A DNA stretch of 64,000 nucleotides, taken from Comamonas thiooxydans (GTDB taxonomy: Bacteria; Pseudomonadota; Gammaproteobacteria; Burkholderiales; Burkholderiaceae_C). The notes beneath the pieces are model-generated. The model had not been told where the DNA came from. It searched no databases and saw only the letters and a list, made by a program, of their open reading frames with translations. The stretch lies in contig NZ_BBVD01000005.1 in assembly GCF_000964545.1 (NCBI RefSeq), positions 124,001 to 188,000 of the forward strand. The letters run 5' to 3'. Position 1 is the first letter of the stretch; every line of letters begins with the position of its first letter. A program made the position numbers and the translations under genes. Shown piece after piece: positions 43,715 through 53,719 of the stretch.

Positions 43715-43861
43715 CAAAGCGCTCTGTTTCTGTCTGCTCAATCAAACTCGATTGTTGCAGATTGCAATAATTTGTGGGCCACAATTAAAGCAAAAACAGC
43801 TTGCATCGCTTGCCCTATCGACCCCGATAGCTATTAATTCTGCCAATGCTGCAGAAAAAGG

Positions 43862-43891
43862 CGCAAAAAAAGAACCGCCGCAGCGGTTCTT
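43862..43891 (-). terminator. terminator after scoB
   Basis: Nine-base arms AAGAACCGC and GCGGTTCTT enclose a four-base loop and are followed on the minus strand by seven T residues. It lies 20 bases past the CoA-transferase B stop and ends the scoA-DUF3806-scoB operon. Confidence 0.9.
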
Positions 43892-43911
43892 GCCTGGGAG
43901 CGCAGCGCCGC

Positions 43912-44550
43912 TTATTTCAGCAGCGTCACACCCGTCTTGGACTGGATCTCGTCAAAGCTCACGCCATCGGCAAGTTCCACCAGCTTCAGGCCTTCGGGTG
44001 TCACGTCCATCACGCCCAGATCGGTGATGATGCGATCCACCACGCCCAGACCTGTCAGCGGCAGGGTGCAGCTGGGCAGGATCTTCAGGTCGGTCGTGCC
44101 GTCCTTTTTCTTGGCCACATGTTCCATGAGCACGATGACGCGCTTGACGCCCGCCACCAGGTCCATGGCTCCGCCCATGCCCTTGACCATCTTGCCGGGA
44201 ATCATCCAGTTGGCCAGATCGCCTTTTTCGGACACCTGCATGGCACCCAGAATGGACAGATTGATCTTGCCGCCGCGAATCATGGCAAACGACTGATCAG
44301 AGCCGAAAATGGCCGAACCGGGAAGCGTGGTCACGGTCTGCTTGCCGGCGTTGATCAGGTCGGCGTCGACCTGGTCTTCGGTCGGGAAGGGGCCGATGCC
44401 CAGCATGCCGTTCTCGGACTGCAGCCACACTTCCTTGTCACCCGTGTGGTTGGCCACCAGCGTGGGAATGCCGATACCGAGGTTGACGTAGAAACCGTCT
44501 TCGAGTTCTTGGGCCGCGCGCGCGGCCATCTGGTCTTGGGTCCAGGGCAT
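43912..44550 (-). CDS. scoB: 3-oxoacid CoA-transferase, subunit B
   Basis: The 212-residue subunit has GFYVNLGIGIPTLVANH and the catalytic Glu motif SENGMLGIGPFP (about residue 46), then GGKINLSILGAMQVSEKGDLANWMIPGKMVKGMGGAMDLV and RIITDLGVMDV, all standard for class I CoA-transferase beta subunits. It transfers CoA from succinyl-CoA to a 3-oxoacid. A perfect AGGAGG precedes the ATG. Its partner subunit A gene is two genes upstream, separated by a DUF3806 gene, which is not the usual adjacent arrangement. Confidence 0.93.
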   Translation of the reverse strand: MPWTQDQMAARAAQELEDGFYVNLGIGIPTLVANHTGDKEVWLQSENGMLGIGPFPTEDQVDADLINAGKQTVTTLPGSAIFGSDQSFAMIRGGKINLSILGAMQVSEKGDLANWMIPGKMVKGMGGAMDLVAGVKRVIVLMEHVAKKKDGTTDLKILPSCTLPLTGLGVVDRIITDLGVMDVTPEGLKLVELADGVSFDEIQSKTGVTLLK

Positions 44551-44580
44551 AAGAGCCTCCTGAATAAATCTTGATTGACG

Positions 44581-45057
44581 TTATTGGTAGTCGCCGGAGT
44601 CGATCATGGGCTGCAGGTGCGAAACCACACCATCGAGCAAGTGCAGCAGATCGACGCTCTGGCCGTCTTCGAGCCGTTTGAGGACCATGTCGCGAGCCCC
44701 CACCTGGATGCTGGTTTCGCGGTAGCGCACAACGGGGTCGGTTCCCCAGTCGTCGCTCACCATATGCCAGTCCATGTCGTCCATTTCGCAGCTCAGCGCG
44801 TCCCCCAGCACCACGCCCAATCCTCGGGCCAGCAACAGGTTGTCGGCCGACACCAGGCCTCGATCGAGCAACTGCTGCAACTGCGCCAGGCCAGAGCGGT
44901 CCATGCTCCAATCGCTCAGCCCCAGTTCACGGGCCGCGACCTGGCACACCAGCAAGCGTTCGAGCTCCAGTTGCTCCAGCTCCTGCGCAGCCAGCGCACG
45001 AAAGACCGGTACATCGGCCTGGGCGGCAGCCTCGGGCGAATAGGACGTATCCGCCAT
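44581..45057 (-). CDS. DUF3806-like protein between the CoA-transferase genes
   Basis: The 158-residue soluble protein has the pattern LLLARGLGVVLGDALSCEMDDMDWHMVSDDWGTDPVVRYRETSIQV (residues about 75-120), which I recognise as DUF3806; the function is unknown. It starts three bases after the scoA stop and ends 30 bases before the scoB ATG, so it is an inserted member of the operon. It has no signal peptide and an acidic composition. Codon use looks like its neighbours, so the insertion is probably old. Confidence 0.7.
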   Translation of the reverse strand: MADTSYSPEAAAQADVPVFRALAAQELEQLELERLLVCQVAARELGLSDWSMDRSGLAQLQQLLDRGLVSADNLLLARGLGVVLGDALSCEMDDMDWHMVSDDWGTDPVVRYRETSIQVGARDMVLKRLEDGQSVDLLHLLDGVVSHLQPMIDSGDYQ

Positions 45058-45060
45058 GTT

Positions 45061-45759
45061 TCAGGCTTCGCGCACAGTGCGCTTTTCGATGCGCTTTTCG
45101 GGATTGGCGTTGTGCACGATGCGGTGCACATAGATGCCGGGCAGATGGATGTCGTCGGGAGCGATCTCGCCCACTTCCACCAATTCCTCGACCTCCACCA
45201 CGCAGACCTTGCCACAGGTGGCTGCCGCAGGGTTGAAGTTGCGCGCCGTCAGGCGGAACTGCAGATTGCCGCTCTTGTCCGCGCGCCAGGCCTTGACCAG
45301 GGACACATCGGCCACGATCGCGTGCTCCATCACATAGGTCTCGCCATCGAATTCGCGCAATTCCTTGCCCTCGGCCACCAGCGTGCCCACACCGGTCTTG
45401 GTGAAGAAGGCGGGAATACCGGCGCCGCCGGCACGCATCTTCTCGGCCAGCGTGCCCTGAGGCGTGAATTCCAGCTCCAGCTCACCGGCCAGGTACTGGC
45501 GCTCGAACTCCTTGTTCTCGCCCACATAGCTGGAGATCATCTTCTTGACCTGGCGAGTGTCCAGCAGCTTGCCCAGACCAAAGCCGTCCACGCCGGCGTT
45601 GTTGGATGCCACCGTGAGGTTCTTGACGCCGCTGGCGCAAACCGCATCGATCAGGGCCTCGGGAATGCCGCACAGGCCGAAGCCGCCAACGGCCAGTAAT
45701 TGCCCGTCGGACACCACGCCCTGCAGCGCCGCTTCTGCGGATGGGTAGAGCTTTTTCAC
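45061..45759 (-). CDS. scoA: 3-oxoacid CoA-transferase, subunit A
   Basis: The 232-residue subunit has the glycine-rich CoA loop VGGFGLCGIPEALIDAV near residue 23 and the strings NNAGVDGFGLGKLL, SYVGENKEFERQYLAGELELEFTPQGTLAEKMRAGGAGIPAFFT and GNLQFRLTARNFN. It pairs with the B subunit to recycle acetoacetate or a 3-oxoadipate-like acid. The start is GTG 45759 with AAGGAG six bases before; the adjacent ATG is out of frame. It leads the operon and is divergent from the PAS-LuxR gene across a 22-bp dyad. Confidence 0.92.
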   Translation of the reverse strand: MKKLYPSAEAALQGVVSDGQLLAVGGFGLCGIPEALIDAVCASGVKNLTVASNNAGVDGFGLGKLLDTRQVKKMISSYVGENKEFERQYLAGELELEFTPQGTLAEKMRAGGAGIPAFFTKTGVGTLVAEGKELREFDGETYVMEHAIVADVSLVKAWRADKSGNLQFRLTARNFNPAAATCGKVCVVEVEELVEVGEIAPDDIHLPGIYVHRIVHNANPEKRIEKRTVREA

Positions 45760-45791
45760 ACATGTCTCCTTGAAATTGGATGCGCTACGAT

Positions 45792-45813
45792 ACTACGTAC
45801 TTAAGTAAGTAGT
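45792..45813. promoter_or_regulatory. 22-bp near-perfect dyad between scoA and PAS-LuxR genes
   Basis: The arms ACTACGTACTT and AAGTAAGTAGT pair with a single mismatch and no spacer. It lies centrally in the 74-base divergent spacer, 21 bases before the regulator ATG, a good place for an operator controlling both directions. Confidence 0.6.
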
Positions 45814-45833
45814 TTTTCGTAAAGAGCAGTACC

Positions 45834-46376
45834 ATGGTTGTGGATTACCGGCTGGCGTTCGACGCCGCCCCTGTAGGTCTCGTCATCTCGCGCAACCGCA
45901 TCATGATTGACTGTAATCGGCAATTGTGTGAAATGTTCCATGCATCGCGCGAAGTACTCATAGGACAGACCTTTCAGGTGCTTTATCCCAGCGTTGACGA
46001 ATACGAGCGCCTGGGCGCGCGCATTGCCCCGATTCTCAACACCACAGGCATCTATTCCGACAACCGCATCATGAAGCGCGCCAATGGCGAGGTGTTCTGG
46101 TGTCATGTCAGCGGCCGCACGCTGGACCGAAACGATCCCCATGCCTCGGGCATCTGGAGCTTCGAGGACCTCTCTGCCCATCGCCCCGTCAAGGCCGAGC
46201 TCACGGGCCGTGAACGCGAAGTCGCTGCGCGCCTTCTCGAAGGCATGACCAGCAAGGAAATCGGCAAGGCACTGGCCATCAGTCATCGCACCGTGGAAAT
46301 CTACCGCGCCCGGCTGATGCGCAAATACAGCGCCTCCACCGCAGCCGATCTGGTGCACAAGCTGGTAGCCGGCTGA
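45834..46376 (+). CDS. PAS-LuxR transcriptional regulator
   Basis: The 180-residue protein has an N-terminal PAS domain (YRLAFDAAPVGLVISRNRIMIDCNRQLCEMFHASREVLIGQTF...) and a C-terminal LuxR/GerE HTH (LTGREREVAARLLEGMTSKEIGKALAISHRTVEIYRARLMRKY, residues about 122-164). No receiver domain is present, so it should sense a small molecule or redox state via PAS directly. It is divergent from the CoA-transferase operon and probably regulates it. The start ATG 45834 fits the domain edge. Confidence 0.9.
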   Translation: MVVDYRLAFDAAPVGLVISRNRIMIDCNRQLCEMFHASREVLIGQTFQVLYPSVDEYERLGARIAPILNTTGIYSDNRIMKRANGEVFWCHVSGRTLDRNDPHASGIWSFEDLSAHRPVKAELTGREREVAARLLEGMTSKEIGKALAISHRTVEIYRARLMRKYSASTAADLVHKLVAG

Positions 46377-46719
46377 GCCGCTGCCACAGCTGATGCCAGG
46401 TAGGTCAACGACCTGATTTGATGGCTCATGCTTGTGTAAACAGGCAGGCTCGCATACGCTCAAAAAGTCACAGTCTCAGTCACTTTGCGAAGTATCTGAA
46501 CCCGACTTTGCGTCGGCTCAAGACTCGACCCACATTTCTTCCTATGGCGCTGCTTAGTAATTTCAATAGCACAACACGCCCTTCAGGCCAGCCGCGCACC
46601 GATAATTCATCTCAACCAATCGCAAATAGCTATTGAGTTTAATTGATTGATATCAATCATTGATTGATATCTGTTTCCTGGACCTACCGACCTGTCGGAT
46701 CGTTGAAACGGAGAGCCCC
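46377..46719 (+). other. 343-base region upstream of katG
   Basis: No convincing gene lies here. A 72-codon frame (46418-46636) lacks a ribosome site and coding character. The first 250 bases are plain spacer with a short AT-rich AATAGC run near 46575. The last 80 bases, AT-rich, hold the FNR-type repeat described separately and then GGAG before the katG ATG. Confidence 0.6.
46643..46673 (+). promoter_or_regulatory. FNR/Anr-type box and 17-base direct repeat before katG
   Basis: TTGAT-TGAT-ATCAA at 46643-46656 is an exact match to the FNR/Anr consensus TTGAT-N4-ATCAA. The 13-base string ATTGATTGATATC occurs at 46642-46654 and again at 46659-46671 (period 17). The first copy also makes a 16-base perfect palindrome (46644-46659). 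It is 46-77 bases from the katG ATG. Confidence 0.55.
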
Positions 46720-48921
<2,202 letters not shown>

Positions 48922-48972
48922 CAGGGCGCGCCGGGGTGAAAGCCCCGGCTCCAGGAAAATCCAAAAAGAAAA

Positions 48973-49014
48973 AGCTGCCAGCGCCTGTCAATCAAGCGCT
49001 GGCAGCTGTTTTTT
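48973..49014 (+). terminator. katG terminator of the AGCTGCCAGCGC type
   Basis: Fifteen-base arms (AGCTGCCAGCGCCTG and CAAGCGCTGGCAGCT, one mismatch) are followed by GTTTTTTC. This is the clearest copy of the hairpin motif recurring in this window, and it acts as a Rho-independent terminator for katG. Confidence 0.9.
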
Positions 49015-49027
49015 CAGGATCAACACA

Positions 49028-49276
49028 TCACATCTCCAGCTCGACCGCTTCCTGCGACAGATCCCAGCCCAGCACAAAGACTTCGTAATGATTTTGCCCG
49101 CTGTCATCGCTCCAGACCTCCGGGCCGAACTCGCTCATATTGCCGTTCAGACTCTGTCCTTCACGCAGCGCGCTGGAATCGGTCTGCTCGGCCAGCACAA
49201 AGCGGCCGTTGTCGGTGCGCAAGGCAACCCGCCCGGAAGACTGCTTGAAGGCGACGACGGTGGCTTGTTCTGACAT
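49028..49276 (-). CDS. small acidic conserved-looking protein
   Basis: The 82-residue soluble protein (begins MSEQATVVAFKQSSGRVALRTDNGRFVLAE) has a beta-rich, possibly OB-like look, but I recognise no family. A good ribosome site (CAGGAG) precedes the ATG, and a palindrome lies 20 bases upstream, which support a real gene. It converges on katG, whose terminator separates them. Function unknown. Confidence 0.65.
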   Translation of the reverse strand: MSEQATVVAFKQSSGRVALRTDNGRFVLAEQTDSSALREGQSLNGNMSEFGPEVWSDDSGQNHYEVFVLGWDLSQEAVELEM

Positions 49277-49296
49277 AAGGACTCCTGCGCCATTGC

Positions 49297-49318
49297 TGGC
49301 TGTTGTGGATTACAGCCA
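49297..49318 (-). promoter_or_regulatory. TGGCTGT-N8-ACAGCCA dyad
   Basis: Seven-base perfect arms surround an eight-base centre, 20 bases before the small 82-residue gene. CTGT-N8-ACAG fits the LexA spacing, but the centre TGTGGATT lacks the A/T pattern, so it is a weak SOS candidate or an operator for another repressor. Confidence 0.3.
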
Positions 49319-49431
49319 AGTCTAATCAGACCTGGGCAAAGCGAAAGTCCTGCTATTTCGGCCTGTGTGTTCCACCCGTAGGACGATCTCCGTTAGGCTT
49401 GCGATGTCTCCCCAATCAAGCCCCACAAACC

Positions 49432-49902
49432 ATGCTTTTCATTCTGTTCAAACTTCTGCACCTTCTGGCCATCATCATCTGGGTAGGCGGCATGTTCTTC
49501 GCACATTTCTTTCTGCGTCCTGCCGTCCAGGGACTGCAGCCGCCCGAGCGCGTGACGCTGATGCACGGCGTGCTGCAGCGCTTTTTTGCCTGGGTCCTCG
49601 TGCTGGTGGTCGTCGTGCTCGCCACCGGCATCGGCATGATAGGCAGCATTCACGCCATGGCCGCCCAGGCCGGCGGCCAGTTCAATATGCCGGTCAACTG
49701 GATCGTGATGAGCATTCTGGGCCTGGTGATGATGGCCGTGTTCGGTCATATCCGCTTTGCGCTGTTCAAGCGCCTGGATGCGGCCGTGCAGCTCAAGGAC
49801 TGGCCTGCAGGCGGCAAGGCGCTGGAGAGCATCCGCAAATGGGTTTCCCTCAATCTGGCCCTGGGCCTGGTGATCGTGGTCGTGCTGCGCGTGCCGCTCT
49901 GA
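49432..49902 (+). CDS. CopD-like four-helix membrane protein
   Basis: The 156-residue protein has four hydrophobic helices (KLLHLLAIIIWVGGMFFAHFFLRPAV; VLVLVVVVLATGIGMIGSI; WIVMSILGLVMMAVFGHIRFALF; LALGLVIVVVLRV). The conserved His and W-x-GGMFF pattern of the first helix suits the CopD/DUF4149-type family, whose members can bind heme or copper. The true ligand is not known. ATG 49432 was chosen over the longer upstream frame because it begins the first helix. A terminator follows. Confidence 0.75.
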   Translation: MLFILFKLLHLLAIIIWVGGMFFAHFFLRPAVQGLQPPERVTLMHGVLQRFFAWVLVLVVVVLATGIGMIGSIHAMAAQAGGQFNMPVNWIVMSILGLVMMAVFGHIRFALFKRLDAAVQLKDWPAGGKALESIRKWVSLNLALGLVIVVVLRVPL

Positions 49903-49921
49903 GCCTGAAGCAGCCTTCAGC

Positions 49922-49953
49922 AAGCCCGGTCTTCATGGCCGGGCTTTTTTTAT
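49922..49953 (+). terminator. terminator after the CopD-like gene
   Basis: Arms AAGCCCGG and CCGGGCTT enclose a nine-base loop and are followed by seven T. It lies about 20 bases past the stop. The next 180 bases, AT-rich, hold the promoter region of the MarR gene and nothing else I can name. Confidence 0.85.
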
Positions 49954-50131
49954 GAGTCCGACAAGGCTCTAGCGCATACCAACAATGCGCAAACTGCTTT
50001 TGTTTTCATAGCAACAAAAACAGAGACTACGCAGGCAGATCCGGCTCCATTCAAAACCTTGCTGACATTTTTTTGCAACTGCACAATAATTGCCGACTCA
50101 ATCATTGACCAAGCAAATATTGGTGGCGCCA

Positions 50132-50698
50132 TTGCAAAACCAGACCGACCCCATCATCGACCCGCAGGACGAATCCAGCTTCTTCTATCAGGCAGGGGTC
50201 TACGCGCCGGACAAAAGCATTGGCTTTCTCATGCGGCGCGTGCTCAGCTCCATCCTGCAGCTGGCCGACGCCCAGCTGGCCGAGCAAGGACTGACCTATG
50301 TGCAATGGCTGCCGCTGTACAAGCTGCTGATCTGCGCCGACACCAATAGCAGCACGCTGGCCAAGGACCTGGGCATGGACCCGGCTTCGGTGACGCGCGC
50401 GCTGGACCGCATCGAGGCCAAGGGGCTGCTGCGCCGCGAGCGCTCCACCACCGACCGGCGCGTGGTGCATCTGGTGCTCACCGAGGAGGGACGCAGCGTC
50501 GCCACCCAGGTGCCCAAGGTTCTGACCAAGGTGCTCAACGGCCATTTGCGCGGCTTCAGCCACAGCGAATGCACGCTGATGCTGTCCATGCTGCAGCGCA
50601 TGCTGGTCAACGGCGATGCGCTGCGAGAGGCCCTGACCCAGGAGCCAGGCAAGCCCCCCATCCAAACGAACGAGGCAGGCCGCGACCCCGGGGACTAG
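50132..50698 (+). CDS. MarR-family regulator of the second efflux operon
   Basis: The 188-residue protein has a MarR winged helix (QWLPLYKLLICADTNSSTLAKDLGMDPASVTRALDRIEAKGLLRRERSTTDRRVVHLVLTEEG). It leads the channel-adaptor-permease genes, 61 bases upstream of the first, as in emrR-type operons. No ATG exists before the conserved region: I prefer the TTG at 50132 (GGTGG upstream) but TTG 50090 and GTG 50123 are also possible. It likely represses the operon until a phenolic or other drug ligand binds. Confidence 0.88.
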   Translation: MQNQTDPIIDPQDESSFFYQAGVYAPDKSIGFLMRRVLSSILQLADAQLAEQGLTYVQWLPLYKLLICADTNSSTLAKDLGMDPASVTRALDRIEAKGLLRRERSTTDRRVVHLVLTEEGRSVATQVPKVLTKVLNGHLRGFSHSECTLMLSMLQRMLVNGDALREALTQEPGKPPIQTNEAGRDPGD

Positions 50699-50759
50699 GC
50701 TGGCCTGCTGCCTACTTTTTTCACCGCCCTATTTCAATAAAAACCACTGGCACTTTTCC

Positions 50760-52244
50760 ATGACCTCTAGACCTTCACGCAAAACCGCCACCGAGCGCGC
50801 CGCCGGCCGTTCGCTGCTGACAACCGCAGCACTGGCCGCCGTTCTCGCACTGGCAGGCTGTGCCTCGCAAGGGCCCACGCACCAGCCGCTGGCACGACTG
50901 GGCTCGGCCGATGTCGGCCTGAACGGCTCCGCCAGCCTCAGCGCTGCGGACGCCACGGCACTCGCCTCCTCCCAATGGTGGACAGGTCTGGGCGATGCCC
51001 AGCTCAATCAGCTCATCGATCAGGCCCTGGCCGGCAGCCCCAGCCTGGCCGCCAGCAACGCCCGCTTTGAAAAAGCCGCAGCTCTGGCCACGGCCAGCAG
51101 CACGGCCAGCGATGTGCGCGGCACGCTGAGCGCCGACGCCACACGCCAGCGCTACACGGCCAACGGCATGATTCCCGCCCCCATCGCGGGCAATATCTAC
51201 AACAGCGGCAATCTGCAGGCTGGTCTGTCCTGGTCGCCCGACTTCTTCGGCAAGCACGGCGCGGACCTGCAGGCCGCGCTGGGCCAGGCACGCGCCGCCA
51301 AGGCCGACAGCGCTGCTGCCGCCAACCAGCTGGCCGCACAGGTAGCACGCAGCTATATCGCCCTGGCCCGGCTGATTGCCCAGAAGGAAGTGGCAGAACG
51401 CACGCTGGGCCAGCGCCAGTCCTTGCTGAACCTGAGCGAGCAGCGCACCCGAGCGGGCCTCGACAGCCAGGTGGAGCTGACCCAGGCCCAGGCCGGCATG
51501 CCCGATGCCCAGACCCAGATCGAGATGCTTGGCGAGCAGATCACGCTGGCGCGCCGCACGATTGCCGTGCTCTGCGCCCAGGCGCCCGATGCGCAAAATG
51601 CGCTCTCGCCCAGACTGTCGGTGCTGCGCATCCAGCCCGTGCCGCAGGCTCTGGGCGCGGATCTGCTGGGCCGCCGCCCCGATGTGGTGGCCGCGCGCTG
51701 GCGCGTGGAAGCGGCCACGCAAGGCATTGAATCGGCCAGGGCCGACTTCTACCCCGATGTGAATCTGACCGCCTTCGTGGGCCTCAACGCGCTGGGCCTG
51801 GACAATCTGCTGCAAGGCAGCTCGCGCCAGATGGGCATCACGCCTGCGCTGCGCCTGCCTATCTTCGACGGCAAGCGCCTGCGCGCCCAGTTGCGCGGCA
51901 AACAGGCCGATCTCGACACCGCCATCGCCCAGTACAACGGCGCCGTGCTCGATGCCGTCAAGCAGGCGGGCGACGCGATAGCCACCGTGCAATCGCTGCA
52001 GCGCCAGCAGCAGCTGCAAACCGAGTCGCTGTCCAAGGCCGAACGGGCCTATGACTTTGCCGTGCAGCGCTATCAGGCAGGCCTGGGTAGCCAGATCACC
52101 GTGCTCAACACCGAAACCCAGCTCATCAACCAGCGCCGTCTGGCCGTAGACCTGCAGGCGCGCGAGCTCGACACCCGCGTGGCCCTGGCCGCAGCCCTGG
52201 GCGGCGGCTGGAGCGACGACACCCCGGCTGTTGCCCTGCAATAA
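50760..52244 (+). CDS. NodT-family outer membrane efflux lipoprotein
   Basis: The 494-residue channel has a signal peptide with lipobox (LALAGCAS, Cys near residue 34). WWTGLGDAQLNQLIDQALAGSPSLAAS and GRRPDVVAARWRVEAATQGIESARADFYPDVNLTAFVG are family landmarks. It forms the outer-membrane duct for the adaptor and permease encoded next. It is only distantly similar to the NodT protein of the first efflux operon, so the two sets were not recently duplicated within the window. Confidence 0.93.
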   Translation: MTSRPSRKTATERAAGRSLLTTAALAAVLALAGCASQGPTHQPLARLGSADVGLNGSASLSAADATALASSQWWTGLGDAQLNQLIDQALAGSPSLAASNARFEKAAALATASSTASDVRGTLSADATRQRYTANGMIPAPIAGNIYNSGNLQAGLSWSPDFFGKHGADLQAALGQARAAKADSAAAANQLAAQVARSYIALARLIAQKEVAERTLGQRQSLLNLSEQRTRAGLDSQVELTQAQAGMPDAQTQIEMLGEQITLARRTIAVLCAQAPDAQNALSPRLSVLRIQPVPQALGADLLGRRPDVVAARWRVEAATQGIESARADFYPDVNLTAFVGLNALGLDNLLQGSSRQMGITPALRLPIFDGKRLRAQLRGKQADLDTAIAQYNGAVLDAVKQAGDAIATVQSLQRQQQLQTESLSKAERAYDFAVQRYQAGLGSQITVLNTETQLINQRRLAVDLQARELDTRVALAAALGGGWSDDTPAVALQ

Positions 52245-52261
52245 ACATCGGGCTAAAAAAA

Positions 52262-52340
52262 TCAATAGCTGCTATCGCTTTGCCATCAATGAACTCAAGG
52301 CAAAAACACACTCAATTCTTTTATTGACAAGCACTAGCAG
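52262..52340 (+). repeat. long-loop copy of the AGCTGCTAGCGCTTG hairpin motif
   Basis: AGCTGCTATCGCTT near 52264 and CAAGCACTAGCAGCT near 52329 form an imperfect inverted repeat with an AT-rich loop of about 50 bases. It lies in the 149-base spacer between the NodT and HlyD genes of the efflux operon and is the only AT-rich stretch of that operon. Confidence 0.5.
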
Positions 52341-52393
52341 CTCCTCTTTTTCAATAGCGCAAAACCGCTTCACAGATAACAAAGCGCCCAATC

Positions 52394-53704
52394 ATGACCG
52401 ACACCAAGCCTACTCAGAACGCTCCCCAAGCTCCTGCGGCAGCTACGCCCAGCGCCAACCCTGCGGGCCGCCGCAAGGGCCTGACCATCGTGGCGGCCGC
52501 TGTCGCCGTGGCCGCCATCGCCTGGGGCGGCTGGCACTGGATGGTGGCCCGCAACTACCAGACCACGGACAACGCCTATGTGGCCGGCAACGTGGTGCAG
52601 ATCACGCCCCAGGTCGGCGGCACCGTGATCAGCATCGGTGCCGACGATACCGACTATGTCCGGGCCGGCCAGTTGCTGGTGCAGCTGGACCCTGCCGACT
52701 ATCTGGTGCAGCTGGCCCAGGCCGAGTCGCAGCTGGCCCAGACTGCGCGCCAGACCCGCACCCTGTATGCCAACAACGCCCCGCTGGCCGCCCAGGTGGC
52801 CCAGCGTGAAGCCGATCTGCTGCGCCTCAAGGCCGATGCCGCCAAGGCCAACGACGATGTGGCGCGCCGCCGCCCGCTCACGGCCACCGGTGCCGTGGGC
52901 AAGGAAGAGTTTGACCATGCCAAGGCCCTGGCCACGGCTGCCAGCAACGCCGTGGCGGCCGCAGAAGCCGCCGTGCGTGCTGCCAAGGCCCAGCTGACGG
53001 CCGCCGAAGCCCAGACCAAGGGCACGACGGCCGAGGACTTCCCCGCCGTCATGGCAGCCGCAGCCAAGGTGCGCGAGACCTATCTGGCCCTGCAGCGCAC
53101 GCGGCTGATCGCGCCCGTGGACGGTTTTGTGGCCAAGCGCGGCGTGCAACTGGGCCAGCGCGTGGCCGCCGGCTCACCGCTGCTGACCGTGGTCGATCTG
53201 CACAAGCTCTGGGTGGACGCCAACTTCAAGGAAAGCCAGCTGGCCGATCTGCGCATGGGCCAGAAGGTGGAGCTGACCGCCGACGTCTACGGCGACAAGA
53301 CCACGTACGAAGGCAAGGTCGTGGGCCTGGGCGCGGGCACGGGTGCGGCGTTTGCACTGCTGCCCGCGCAGAACGCGACCGGCAACTGGATCAAGGTGGT
53401 GCAGCGCGTTCCCGTGCGCATCAGCCTGGAGCCCGAAGCGCTCAAGCAGCACCCGCTGCGTGTAGGCCTGTCCATGGACGCGAAGGTCGATATCCGCGAC
53501 AAGGACGGCCAAGCCCTGGCCAGCACGCCGCGCAGCGAGCCCGTGGCCCAGACCACCGTCTATGACGGCAGCCTGGCCCAGGCCGAGCAGCGCATCCAGC
53601 ACATCATCGCCGGCGACAAGCTGCCGGCACTGACCCAGCTGGCCGATCTGCCCGTCCAGGCCCCGGCCGTGCCCGCCCAACCCGCTGCCCAGCCTGCGCA
53701 GTAA
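52394..53704 (+). CDS. HlyD/EmrA-type periplasmic adaptor
   Basis: The 436-residue fusion protein has an N-terminal transmembrane helix (GLTIVAAAVAVAAIAWGGWHWMV), the first lipoyl half (TTDNAYVAGNVVQITPQVGGTVISIGADD), an alpha-hairpin rich in Ala/Lys (residues about 100-220) and the second half (IAPVDGFVAKRGVQLGQRVAAGSPLLTVVDLHKLWVDANFKESQL). It connects the DHA2 permease to the NodT channel. The C-terminal tail is unusually long and Pro/Ala-rich. It precedes the permease gene by 15 bases. Confidence 0.94.
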   Translation: MTDTKPTQNAPQAPAAATPSANPAGRRKGLTIVAAAVAVAAIAWGGWHWMVARNYQTTDNAYVAGNVVQITPQVGGTVISIGADDTDYVRAGQLLVQLDPADYLVQLAQAESQLAQTARQTRTLYANNAPLAAQVAQREADLLRLKADAAKANDDVARRRPLTATGAVGKEEFDHAKALATAASNAVAAAEAAVRAAKAQLTAAEAQTKGTTAEDFPAVMAAAAKVRETYLALQRTRLIAPVDGFVAKRGVQLGQRVAAGSPLLTVVDLHKLWVDANFKESQLADLRMGQKVELTADVYGDKTTYEGKVVGLGAGTGAAFALLPAQNATGNWIKVVQRVPVRISLEPEALKQHPLRVGLSMDAKVDIRDKDGQALASTPRSEPVAQTTVYDGSLAQAEQRIQHIIAGDKLPALTQLADLPVQAPAVPAQPAAQPAQ

Positions 53705-53719
53705 GACGCGGAATCAGCC

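Noticed and set aside
46418..46636. 72-codon gene before katG
   Set aside because: No ribosome site, no coding character, and it runs through a likely regulatory region.
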